Of a stretch of DNA of 64,000 nucleotides, positions 53,306 through 61,391 are shown in pieces (within the stretch, counting starts at the first letter, position 1; each line of letters starts with the position of its first letter). The notes under the pieces were generated by a model. It searched no databases and was not told the origin of the DNA. It saw only the letters and a list, made by a program, of their open reading frames with translations. Location: assembly GCA_963745755.1 (NCBI GenBank), contig CAVUYP010000001.1, forward strand, positions 1,178,001 through 1,242,000, read 5' to 3'. The position numbers and the translations under genes are program-made. The DNA comes from RHKX01 sp963745755 (GTDB lineage: Bacteria; Actinomycetota; Thermoleophilia; Solirubrobacterales; 70-9).

Positions 53306-53379
53306 CATGAGTAAGCGGTGGCAGCGAGAACCGATACCAGACAGGATTCGAACCTGTGACCTCCGGGTTATGAGCCCGG
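53306..53379. repeat. dispersed repeat copy h, joined to tRNA fragment
   Basis: CATGAGTAAGCGGTGGCAGC, GAGAACCGATACCAGACAGG, then the tRNA-Met 3' half. It is the only copy in which the right side is a well-formed tRNA T arm and anticodon arm, so it may show the ancestral form of the repeat. Confidence 0.75.
53337..53379 (-). tRNA. tRNA-Met(CAU) 3' fragment
   Basis: Minus strand: CCGGG-CTCATAA-CCCGG is a complete anticodon arm with anticodon CAU, then AGGTC and the T arm ACAGG-TTCGAAT-CCTGT, then CTGG. Upstream of the anticodon arm no D arm or acceptor 5' strand is found; instead the glycosyltransferase coding sequence runs in. The gene is cut exactly 5' of the anticodon stem. Confidence 0.75.
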
Positions 53380-54792
53380 CTGCATACCCGCCCCGGCCGC
53401 GGCGGCGGAGATGCGACCGGAGCCGGCTTCGATCTCGCGCAGCTCACCGGCGAGGGCGGCACCTATCGCGCTCCAGGTGTATCGCCGCTGGGCCTCACTG
53501 CGAGCGGCAGCGCCGCGCGCCCGGCGCTCGGCGGGGTCGTTGACGGCCTCGAGCATCGCCTGCCCGAGCGCCCCGACGTCGTCGGGCTCAACCAGCCACC
53601 CGCTACGGCCGCTGTCGACGATGTTGGCCGGGCCGCCGCGGGCGACGGCGATCGGCGGTACCCCGCAGGCCATCGCCTCGACCAGGACCTGGCCGAACTG
53701 CTCGCGAACCGAGGCGTGAACCATCACATCAGCGGCGTTGAGAAAGTCTGGGAGCGCGGTCTGGGCATGCCAGCCGGCAAGGAAGACATCGTCGAGTCCG
53801 AGCCGCGCGATCGTCTCGATCGGATGCTCGCCCTCCCACTCCCCGGGGAAGCCGCCGAGCAGAACGAGGGCCGTGACCGTGCTGAATCGGGGCCGGACGG
53901 CGGCGTAGGCTTCGATCAGAAGCGTCAGCCGCTTGACCTCGGTGAAGCGGCCGCTGTAGAGCAATGTCGTCCCTTCGAGGGGCGCCAGATCGGAGCCCGC
54001 GTAGCGCACGCTGCCGGGGGTTCTTCCGGGCCGCCAGCCCTGCGGCTCCTCGACCAGGTGCCGCCTCCACGTCGCCCGGCGGTCGCTCGGGCGCGGCGCG
54101 AACCTCGGGTCGAATCCGTTCGGGATCAGGATGAACCGCTCAGGGTCGAGGTCGAGCAGGCGGGCGGCACGCTTGCGGCCCTCGGGGCTGTTGACGACTA
54201 TCCGCGCACAGGCGGCGGCCCACTCGCAGAGGCGTTCGACCCAGCGCTCGGCGTGATGCCAGTCGGGGCGCGGCTCGGCGGCGATCCGCTCGAGCATCAG
54301 GAGCTCCGATCCATGAATGTGGCCGAGCACCGGGAGGTCCGGGTAGTTGCGCGCTGCCGCTTCGTTGATCGGCGTCAGGTGGTGCAGATAGAGCATCTCA
54401 GCCTGGCCGGCGCCGGCGCCGGCCAGGGCGCGCCCCCAGGCTCCGACCTGGAGTTCGAACGCTTCGTCGTCGAGGCTGGCGAAGACAGGGTCCTCGGCCC
54501 CGGGTCGATCCTCGTAGGAGCCATGGATCGGGGCACACCCCGGGCCACCGTCGTAGAGCAGCGGCGCCGCAGACCGGACCGAATCGGTGAAGTCGACGAC
54601 GGCCAGATCGCGCCCCGCATAGAAGCTGTTTGCGTCGGCGTGAGTGCCGAGGTCGCGGCGCGAGCCGGCGAGAAGCTTGACGTCGACCCGGTGACGCTCC
54701 AGCTCCGCGGCGATCGCCCGGCAGGCGTGCGCTGAACCCCCCCGTGGCGAGAAGTAGAACCCCATCAGGAGCGAAATGGGGTTCTTGTACAT
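53368..54792 (-). CDS. family 4-type glycosyltransferase ending in the tRNA fragment
   Basis: 474 aa with GT-B features: GFYFSPRGGSAHACRAIAAE, IVVNSPEGRKRAARLLDLDP, LIPNGFDPRFAP, LLYSGRFTEVKRLTLLIEAY, VFLAGWHAQTALPDFLNAAD and the donor-site EX7E region VHASVREQFGQVLVEAMACG. It transfers a sugar from a nucleotide donor to a cell-surface acceptor. The last residues (AGMQPGS) and the TAA stop lie in the tRNA-Met anticodon arm, so the C-terminus may have been replaced by recombination. Confidence 0.85.
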   Translation of the reverse strand: MYKNPISLLMGFYFSPRGGSAHACRAIAAELERHRVDVKLLAGSRRDLGTHADANSFYAGRDLAVVDFTDSVRSAAPLLYDGGPGCAPIHGSYEDRPGAEDPVFASLDDEAFELQVGAWGRALAGAGAGQAEMLYLHHLTPINEAAARNYPDLPVLGHIHGSELLMLERIAAEPRPDWHHAERWVERLCEWAAACARIVVNSPEGRKRAARLLDLDPERFILIPNGFDPRFAPRPSDRRATWRRHLVEEPQGWRPGRTPGSVRYAGSDLAPLEGTTLLYSGRFTEVKRLTLLIEAYAAVRPRFSTVTALVLLGGFPGEWEGEHPIETIARLGLDDVFLAGWHAQTALPDFLNAADVMVHASVREQFGQVLVEAMACGVPPIAVARGGPANIVDSGRSGWLVEPDDVGALGQAMLEAVNDPAERRARGAAARSEAQRRYTWSAIGAALAGELREIEAGSGRISAAAAGAGMQPGS

Positions 54793-54843
54793 CGGTGTTG
54801 AGGCTAGCGCGGTCGAGCGATCGCCGCGGATGCAGCGTCGAGA

Positions 54844-55599
54844 TCAGCGGCCGGCGAAGGCGATCGCCGTCGAGATCGCACGACCGCCGCGCAGGTTGGC
54901 GCCGTGCTCCTCACGGGGAACGTTGGCCAGCTCGCCGGCGACCAGCAGTGAGGCCGAGCCGCCGCCATCGAGGTTGATCGCCTGCCCAGCTCCCAGCTCA
55001 ACCATCGTCGTCGCCAGTTCGGGGAGCGACATCCCCGCGTCGGTGTCGCCGCGGCCGTCGCAGACGACGGCGATCAAATGGGACGGGGATATCCCGAGCG
55101 CAGCGCGCGGATAGCGACCGCGGGTGATGTCGGAGTCGAATTGATGCGCGCCCGCAGAGAAACCCTCGGGATCGGCCCCGCCATCGAGTCGGTTGACGCC
55201 GCCGGCGACGAGCATCGGGCCCGCCTGCAACAGGTCGCCGCGCGGCTCGGCCTCGTATTGATCACGCCGACCGCAGCTGATCGCGTCTCCGTCGATGTGA
55301 AGGCAGGCGCGAGCGCGGTCCCAGGGGGGGTCGAACGGCTGCGATGGCTGGGCGGCCCCATCGAGGCGCAACTCGCCCAGCGGCGTTCCCTCGGCGCGGA
55401 TGAAGAAGCCGCCGACGATCGCGTCCTCGACGCCGTTGGCAAGGGACCACTCGGTCAGCGCGACGGGGGGCGCGATGCGGACGAGCTTGGCGCTGAAATC
55501 GGAGCGGGCATAGCGGGCGACGTGAACCGTCGTTGCCGCACCGTCGTCGAATTCGACGCGCCGGCGCTGAGGGCCTTCGGCCTCGCTCAGCGGCGCCAT
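54844..55599 (-). CDS. phosphodiester glycosidase (NAGPA/DUF2233) family protein
   Basis: 251 aa from ATG 55599. RRRVEFDDGAATTVHVARYA, AIVGGFFIRAEGTPLGELRL, ALGISPSHLIAVVCDGRGDT, and the family core QAINLDGGGSASLLVAGEL are present. The NAGPA domain removes GlcNAc from phosphodiesters in lysosomes and is found in bacterial exopolysaccharide/spore contexts. No signal peptide is visible. It lies next to the glycosyltransferase. Confidence 0.8.
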   Translation of the reverse strand: MAPLSEAEGPQRRRVEFDDGAATTVHVARYARSDFSAKLVRIAPPVALTEWSLANGVEDAIVGGFFIRAEGTPLGELRLDGAAQPSQPFDPPWDRARACLHIDGDAISCGRRDQYEAEPRGDLLQAGPMLVAGGVNRLDGGADPEGFSAGAHQFDSDITRGRYPRAALGISPSHLIAVVCDGRGDTDAGMSLPELATTMVELGAGQAINLDGGGSASLLVAGELANVPREEHGANLRGGRAISTAIAFAGR

Positions 55600-55648
55600 C
55601 GTGGGGATACTGACAGGCTCGGGGCGTGCGGCGACTGGCAGCCGAGGG

Positions 55649-57456
55649 TCAGCTGCGCGCGGTCTCGGTGAGCAAATCGTCGAGCGCCGGGTTGTCGATG
55701 GCGCCGGCGAGACTGCGCGCGGCGCCGAGCGCTCCGCGGTCGCCGAGCTGCGCGCGATAGGCGTGCGCCCGGACCGTGAACTCGCGCATGCCGGCTCGCG
55801 CGGCGAGGGTCTCGAGGCTCTGGGCCGCCTCGCGCGCCTCCGAATCGCCGGTATGAACGGCCAGGCCGGCGCTCGCGTCGAGGACGTAACCGTGCATCCA
55901 CTGGTACGGGTCGGAGACGCGGTTGACCCGGATCCGGGCATCGGCCAGCCACTCCCGCGCCTTCTCGGAGTCACCAAGCCCGACGTGGAGCAGCCCCGTG
56001 GCGCGGGCGGCGGCGGCCTCCCAGCACGGGTCCGCGAGCGAGCAGCTCAGCTTGAAGGCGTGGTCGAGGCGATCCTCGGCCTCCTCGAAGCGTCCCTCGC
56101 GAACGGCGATCTCCCCCTCGAGTGCTTCGGGCCAGGGGAGGAACGACTGCCAGCGCTCATCGGTAGCCAGCGCCAGAGAGCGTTCGACCGCCGAAGTCGC
56201 CGGCGCAAGCTCGTCGCGGAGGAGGTGCACGCGACCGATCAGCGAGAGCGAGAATGCCGCTTGACGGGCCGCCCCGCTGCGCCGGGCCCCTTCGACCGAC
56301 TCCGCGAGCAGCTGCAGAGCAGCGTCGTAATGCGCGCGATCGGAGAGCAGCATGCCTCGCAGGGCGAGCACCCCGGCACGCTCGCCGTCTCCCTGCGACA
56401 GGCGCAGTGCTCGGGCAAGCCACCGGCCCGCCGAAGCATTGCGACCCGCCTGAACGTCGACGTATCCGAGCTCCCGCAGCGCGGTGACGGCGATCGGGCG
56501 CTGGTCGGCGCCCTCGGCGGCTGCGAGCGCCTCGTGCAGGATCGCCGAGCCCTCCTCGTCGCGACCGCGGAGCGCATGGATCAACGCCGTTCCGAGCTCG
56601 GCGAGGCAGGCGGCCCGCAGCGCGGGATCCTTGCTGATGGCCGCCTCTGAGCAGGCCAGGCGCAGACACTCGATTCCCGGCTCCACCGCCCCGGCATCGA
56701 TCGCGACGCGACCCGCTTTGAGCTGGTCGCGGGCCAGTTGCGGGTCGCCGACGGCCCCGCGCTCGGGACCGTCGTCACCGCGAGCCGCCAGGGCGAGCTC
56801 CGGACCCGGCTCGAGGCCGAGCTCTCGCCGCAGCAGCGCCGCGCAGGCGCTGAGCTGGGCTTCGGCGGCGGACGGGACCGTCGCTGCTGAGCAGGCAGCG
56901 GAGCAGCACCTCCTGGCAGGCCTGATCGAGTGGGTCGATCGCGACGGCACGACGGGCCAGCGAAGTCGCGTCGACATGCTCGCCCGATGCCCGCAAAGCA
57001 AGCGCCGCCTCCCGCAGGGAGGCCTGGCAGGCCCCACCTGAGGTAGGCCCGTTGCACCGAGAGCCAAGTCTCGAACTCCGGAGCCGAAGCGAAGTGCATG
57101 CCCTCGAGCAACTCGCCCTCGACCAGATCGGCGCCCGCGGCGGGCGCCTCCCCCTCGGTCAGCGCCAGCGCATCGATCCAGGCCCCCGGACCGGGGACGA
57201 AGGCCAAGGGATCGCCGCGCAGGGACTGCGGCTCACCGAGGGATCGCCGCAGCTCGACCAGGCTCCAGCGCAGCGCCGCGAGCGGATCAGCGGCCTCCGG
57301 GAAGAGCAGCTCGGTGAGCCGGCTGCGAGAGATGCTGGCCTCGCCGAGGACGAGATAGGCGAGTAGCCCCCATGCCTTGTTCCCCCGCGGTGGAGGGACC
57401 GGCGCACCGTCGTGCTCGATCCGGGGTACTCCCAGCAGGTGGATCCTGAGTTTCAA
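55649..57456 (-). CDS. SARP/AfsR-type transcriptional activator with BTAD and TPR domains, two +1 frameshifts
   Basis: N-terminal winged HTH (MKLRIHLLGVPRIEHDGAPV, GNKAWGLLAYLVLGEASISR, RWSLVELRRSLGE) followed by the bacterial transcriptional activation domain (EFETWLSVQRAYLR, after an extra base near 57040 GACQASLREAALALRASGEH; then after another near 56873 AAEAQLSACAALLRRELGLE). The long C-terminus is TPR-like (ALAELGTALIHALRGRD-type units). Corrected length about 601 aa. It probably activates a nearby operon; the ligand is unknown. Confidence 0.8.
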
Positions 57457-57510
57457 GGGGCCCGCTGATCGTACTTCCGGTTGACGGTGCGCCGGTTGAT
57501 CCCGCTCGGC

Positions 57511-57744
57511 TCAGCCGGCCGGAGTGGGCTCACTCGCGAGCAGGTCATGCACCCCCTCGGTGGTCAGCGCCTCGCCGCCCATCGTCCAGGCGCCGCTGTC
57601 GACCTCTTCGATCGTGACCATCGTGACGCCGCGCACGGGCTCACCGGCAACGGCGACGAATGCGTCGGTGATCCCCTGCGCCACCTCGATCTTCTGCTCC
57701 GGGGTGAGCACGTCGGCCATGACCTTCGCGTTTACGTACGGCAT
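57511..57744 (-). CDS. 4-oxalocrotonate tautomerase-like protein
   Basis: 77 aa. The ATG at 57744 with GAGGAGG places Pro directly after Met (MPYVNAKVMADVLTPEQKIE), the catalytic Pro1 of tautomerases; longer starts would bury it. EVAQGITDAFVAVAGEPVRG and VTMVTIEEVDSGAWTMGGEA complete the fold. It would act on an enol/keto substrate. Confidence 0.85.
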   Translation of the reverse strand: MPYVNAKVMADVLTPEQKIEVAQGITDAFVAVAGEPVRGVTMVTIEEVDSGAWTMGGEALTTEGVHDLLASEPTPAG

Positions 57745-57838
57745 CGAATCCTCCTCGGTAGTTGACGCGACGATCAAAGCCGGCAGGCGTTTGAGCGGGC
57801 GTTTGAGGGCACGTCGGGAGAGCTGTCACACTCGTTGC

Positions 57839-58111
57839 ATGCCCCGGTACCTGATCGAGCGCGCCGTCGGCGATGTCACCCGCGAGCAGCTCGACGAGGT
57901 GGTCGAGCGCGCGACCCGGATCCGCGAAGAGCGATTCCCCGATATCGGCTGGCTGCACACCCACGTGGTTCGCACCGACGCCGGCCTGACGGCCTATTGC
58001 GTCTACGAGGCCGCCAACCCCGAACGCGTTTGCGAACACGCGGAGGCGATCGGTCTCCCAGCTCAGGCCATCCACGAGATCGAGGCCGAACTCGCTCCCA
58101 CCGGGGGCTGA
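57839..58111 (+). CDS. DUF4242-like (nickel-binding type) small protein
   Basis: 90 aa: MPRYLIERAVGDVTREQLDE, IGWLHTHVVRTDAGLTAYCV, YEAANPERVCEHAEAIGLPA. The W-x-H-T-H and CVYEA motifs are typical of the small DUF4242 ferredoxin-like family. The ATG follows CACACT by 6 nt, resembling the leaderless spacing. Function unknown. Confidence 0.7.
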   Translation: MPRYLIERAVGDVTREQLDEVVERATRIREERFPDIGWLHTHVVRTDAGLTAYCVYEAANPERVCEHAEAIGLPAQAIHEIEAELAPTGG

Positions 58112-58181
58112 TCGACCGACGCGGTCGCGGCTTTGCCGGCGCGCGGCGTGAACTCACCGAAGCCGACTCTCATGCGGAGCG

Positions 58182-58388
58182 CTACTGGTTCACGAGGCGA
58201 AAGTGGCGCTTGCCGCCCTCTTCGCGGACTTTCTCCAACCGGCCCGCCTGCTTGGCGGCTTTCCAGCCCGGTTTCATCGCCGAGACCTCGGTGCCGAGCT
58301 CCTCGGCGACATCCTCGCGAGTGAACTCATCTCGATCGAGCGAACGCGCTGCCTCGAGGACTTGTTCTTGGGTTGCTTCCTTCGCCAT
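58182..58388 (-). CDS. small DNA-binding-like protein, 68 aa
   Basis: MAKEATQEQVLEAARSLDRD, EFTREDVAEELGTEVSAMKP and GWKAAKQAGRLEKVREEGGK outline a winged helix (helix, turn, helix with KxxWKAAKQAGRL wing). The ATG lies 7 nt after TAGAGT. Probably a small regulator. Confidence 0.65.
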   Translation of the reverse strand: MAKEATQEQVLEAARSLDRDEFTREDVAEELGTEVSAMKPGWKAAKQAGRLEKVREEGGKRHFRLVNQ

Positions 58389-58890
58389 GCTGGACACTCT
58401 AGCCGTCCGACCGCCATCGGCCTGACCGAAGGCAATCGGCCCGCGCCCTGAGCGCCGACGATTTTCGACAGGCGAACGCCCAACGAAGAAGCGCCCCCGT
58501 CTCCGGTGGGCGCCCGAAAGCGCGGGCATGATGGGCGAGATTCTGGACGCCAACTTTCGAGCGGCTCATCGACCAAGGATCCACAATAGGGATGTATCTC
58601 CCGAGGTCACGGAAGCCCTCCCCCTCGGATTCGGAGACGATTCCGAAGGTCTCAGTATCGGTCGCACTTCTCCGATCAGGGGAACGCCCAGGAACGCATC
58701 TGCGATTCCGACTCGCCCAGGCCCACTGGATGCGCGCGTGTGCAGGCGCACCGCGCGGATACCGCCCCAATAGCCGTTCCGCAGGCTCTACGGCCTTGTC
58801 GGCTGGTTCGCGGACCGGCTGCGCGACTGACCTCTTGGCCACGCCGGGCTCCACGCGCCAATCCTGCCGGCCGGACATCTAGCCCGTGAC
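58389..58890. other. about 500-bp gap without a supported gene
   Basis: Several open frames cross this stretch on both strands, but none has family-like motifs, an SD site at its start or consistent codon bias. No repeat copy or hairpin was found. Confidence 0.5.
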
Positions 58891-59358
58891 TCAACCGTCG
58901 CCGGTGCCGCCGAGCCGTCCGAACTGCTCACGAACGGCTGCGAGCTCGGCGCTCAGATCCGCGAGGGTTCTTTTCAACTCCTCGCGCTCCTCCTGCTGAG
59001 CGTGGGCTTGTGCCCGCTGTACGAACAAACTGGTGATCGTTCCGGTGACGACGGCGAACAGCGAAAGACCACCGACCATTAGTACGACCGCCAGCACCTT
59101 GCCCACGGTCTGCTCCGGGACCACATCCCCGAAGCCAACCGTTGTCACGGTTTCAGTTGCCCACCACATCCCCAGCCACACATTGTCGAACGACTCGGGA
59201 TCGACGAGGTGTTCGACGATTCCGAAGACGACGATCGCGATCACCCATACAGCGGCGATCACGGCCGCGGCGAAACGTGGCCGAAAGCCCTTCTTCTCCA
59301 TTCGGTGCTCCAGATAGCGCGCCGTCCGTGGATTCCTCGGGGGCTCAACCATCTCCAT
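58891..59358 (-). CDS. two-TM potassium channel
   Basis: 155 aa from ATG 59358. TM1 FAAAVIAAVWVIAIVVFGIV, pore helix and selectivity filter WWATETVTTVGFGDVVPEQT (TVGFGD), TM2 KVLAVVLMVGGLSLFAVVTG, then a basic/acidic coiled-coil tail (AQQEEREELKRTLADLSAEL). No RCK domain. Ion_trans_2 type K+ channel of the inner membrane. Confidence 0.9.
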   Translation of the reverse strand: MEMVEPPRNPRTARYLEHRMEKKGFRPRFAAAVIAAVWVIAIVVFGIVEHLVDPESFDNVWLGMWWATETVTTVGFGDVVPEQTVGKVLAVVLMVGGLSLFAVVTGTITSLFVQRAQAHAQQEEREELKRTLADLSAELAAVREQFGRLGGTGDG

Positions 59359-59500
59359 CCGGAAACAGTTCTCTAACCGGCGCCGCGCTCCTCTTCGAAC
59401 GCCGCCGTGACGAAAGCCGGTGGCCTCGGCTTCGGGACCCGGTGGTACTTGACCCAATCACACGTGGTGAAGCTCAGCGGCGAGGCCGGCTTCCGCAGAC

Positions 59501-59710
59501 ATGAGCGAGCTCGACCGCCTCGCGCAAGCCGTGGCAGCGTCAGGCGGCGAGAGAGCGCGGATCCGCCCACGGCAAGGCTCGCGACTGCGGCTCGTGGCGG
59601 AGAGGTACTTCGATGCCGTGGTGCTCCTGCGGACTATCCAGGGTGCCGGCTCGCTGGATCCGGTCCCCGGATTCAGCAGCAATCTGGCCGAGCGCTACTG
59701 CCCCTCGAAG
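59501..59710 (+). pseudogene. 3' fragment related to the 43.1-43.8 kb gene
   Basis: LRLVAERYFDAVVLLRTIQG, then SLDPVPGFSSNLAERYCP corresponds to the end of the gene at 43107-43827 (LRLVAEKYFDAGVLLRAIQG ... GFSSNLVERYWP). The N-terminal 190 residues are missing. Homology continues downstream to repeat copy i, so a unit of about 280 bp was duplicated. Confidence 0.6.
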
Positions 59711-59780
59711 GAAAACCACCGCCGGCTCAGTAGACGGGTCGCGTGGCGTGGGCCTCTCGAGGCTTCGGCGGCCAACTTCT

Positions 59781-59862
59781 ACCGCACGAACAAGCGGTGG
59801 CAGCGAGAACCGATGGGTGACCCGATTCGTTTCTCGATACCACCCGCAGATAATCGAACGGG
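59781..59862. repeat. dispersed repeat copy i
   Basis: CACGAACAAGCGGTGGCAGC, GAGAACCGATGGGTGACCCG, ATTCGTTTCTCGATACCACC and CGCAGATAATCGAACGGG. Left arm intact, right arm with one mismatch. Confidence 0.75.
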
Positions 59863-59890
59863 CGCCCCACGGCGGTGATGTCAGTGTCGA

Positions 59891-60388
59891 TTACGGAGGC
59901 CCGTTCTGAACGGTCTCGACACCGGGCGCGACAGCTTCGCTGAGCTTTCCCAGGATGTCGCGCAACTCGGCGAATTGCCCGGGACCGAGCGTTTGCGCCC
60001 ACTCGGCTTCGGTCTCGAGCACTATCTCGCGCATCGCCGCGCTCGCCGCGCGTCCGCGCGTCGTCAGTCGAATGCGCTTGAAACGCTGGTCGACGCCGTC
60101 CGGCACGCGCTCCAGATACCCGAGCCCCTCCATCTGTCCGAGCAGGTAATTGAGCGCCTGCTTGGTCATCCGCGTGCGGGTCGCGAGATCCGACGGACGC
60201 ATGTTCTCGGGCCCCGGGTATTGCAGGACGCTCAAATGCGAGGCGATCAAGTCGTCGTAGCCACGCTGGTGGAGGCCGGCGAGCATTCTCTCGTGCACGG
60301 CTTCCCAGGGCATACGGAGCAGCGCACCGATGAGTGGCTGTCCGGGATCTGAGGCTGTTTCATGCGATCGGGTCAAGTGACTTGACAA
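59891..60388 (-). CDS. MarR-family regulator (copy B)
   Basis: Intact frame: PLIGALLRMPWEAVHERMLA, SHLSVLQYPGPENMRPSDLA, TRTRMTKQALNYLLGQMEGL and the wing DGVDQRFKRIRLTTRGRAAS. The TTG at 60388 lies inside the operator palindrome, so the real start is probably downstream (ATG 60313 or a codon between). It is divergent from the cupin at 60467. The module is an inverted duplicate of 50.4-51.5 kb. Confidence 0.85.
   Translation of the reverse strand: MSSHLTRSHETASDPGQPLIGALLRMPWEAVHERMLAGLHQRGYDDLIASHLSVLQYPGPENMRPSDLATRTRMTKQALNYLLGQMEGLGYLERVPDGVDQRFKRIRLTTRGRAASAAMREIVLETEAEWAQTLGPGQFAELRDILGKLSEAVAPGVETVQNGPP
60373..60385. promoter_or_regulatory. MarR operator candidate B
   Basis: TCAAGTGACTTGA, a perfect inverted repeat with one central base, same as candidate A apart from the centre. 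A second partial element AGTTGTCAAACT lies at about 60408-60419. Confidence 0.65.
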
Positions 60389-60466
60389 ATCTCGCAGACA
60401 TGCATAGAGTTGTCAAACTATTTTACTCAGCCCCGGGCAGCACGGGCGGCACGAGAGGAGATTCAA

Positions 60467-60925
60467 ATGAACCAAGCCACCAGCGAGACCATCACCGTCG
60501 GCGAGCTCGGCGTCCGGTTTCTGGTCGAGGGCGCCGACGCCAACGACAGCGTGAGCGTCTTCGAGTGCTACGTCCCCGCAAGCTCCAGGATGCCGGCGCC
60601 ACACAGCCACGATGGCTTTGAGGAGACGATCTACGGCCTCGAGGGCGTTACCACCTGGACGATCGACGGCCAGTCGGCCGAGATCGGCGTGGGTGAGGCA
60701 GTCTGCGTGCAGCGCGGCGCGATCCACGGATTTGAGAACCGCGGCAGTGAGGACGCGACGTTCCTCGCGATCGCCAGTCCCGGGGTGTTCGGTCCGGACT
60801 ACTTCAACGAGGTGGGCGAGGTCCTCGCCGCCTCCGCCGGTGGTCCGCCGGACCTCACCGCGCTGGCGGAGGTGATGCGCCGGCATGGGCTTACGCCGGC
60901 CCCGCCCGCCGAGGCCCCTGCCTGA
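60467..60925 (+). CDS. cupin-domain protein (copy B)
   Basis: 152 aa with PAPHSHDGFEETIYGLEGVT and RGAIHGFENRGSEDATFLAI as metal-ligand motifs. The ATG follows GAGAGGAGATTCAA. Differs from copy A at about 15 percent of positions, mainly conservative. It is controlled by the divergent MarR copy B. Confidence 0.85.
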   Translation: MNQATSETITVGELGVRFLVEGADANDSVSVFECYVPASSRMPAPHSHDGFEETIYGLEGVTTWTIDGQSAEIGVGEAVCVQRGAIHGFENRGSEDATFLAIASPGVFGPDYFNEVGEVLAASAGGPPDLTALAEVMRRHGLTPAPPAEAPA

Positions 60926-60933
60926 AAGGACCG

Positions 60934-61115
60934 TTAGCGGCTGGCCAAGTGCTCTGCCGAAGTGGCTGTCGTGGGCGGGCGTCGTCCTCGGGGTGCTCTT
61001 CTTCACGCCGGTGGCGTTCCGGATCATTTTCTTCGTCGCGCCGCTCTGGATTCTGATCGTCAGCATCCTCGGAATGCGGGCAAGCGGACGCGAGTCAGCC
61101 TCGGTGACAACCTAA
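60934..61115 (+). pseudogene. C-terminal fragment of a membrane protein
   Basis: SGWPSALPKWLSWAGVVLGV followed by FFTPVAFRIIFFVAPLWILI and VSILGMRASGRES gives two TM segments at the end of a protein whose N-terminal part is missing. Such LPRWLGWLG-type ends are common in DUF4386-like membrane proteins. 61116-61391 holds no other gene. Confidence 0.5.
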
Positions 61116-61391
61116 GCCCGCGGGCAGTGTCGGTGAGCTCGACGGCGTCGGCGAGAAGGAGATCCGCGTCGCGGGGGCGATCTCGGTCGCCGCGATCTGA
61201 AGATCGCGCGGGGCGGCGCGCGATCTCGGGGCTGCTGGACTTCCGCTCTTCCAGGAAAATCGAGCGGCAGGTCGACGCCCCGCGTCTCAGCAAGCGCGTG
61301 GTAGCCGGGGGACGCATCGCCGGTCGCGGCGCGGCTCATACACGCGGCGACGCGTAGTCTCTGCCTGGACCTTGGACGGAAGGGGATAGAG

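Noticed and set aside
53337..53379. Functional tRNA-Met
   Set aside because: No D arm or acceptor 5' strand is present upstream of the anticodon arm.
58399..58878. Minus-strand frame of 159 codons
   Set aside because: Low-complexity Arg/Ser-rich sequence without motif, start signal or conserved pattern.
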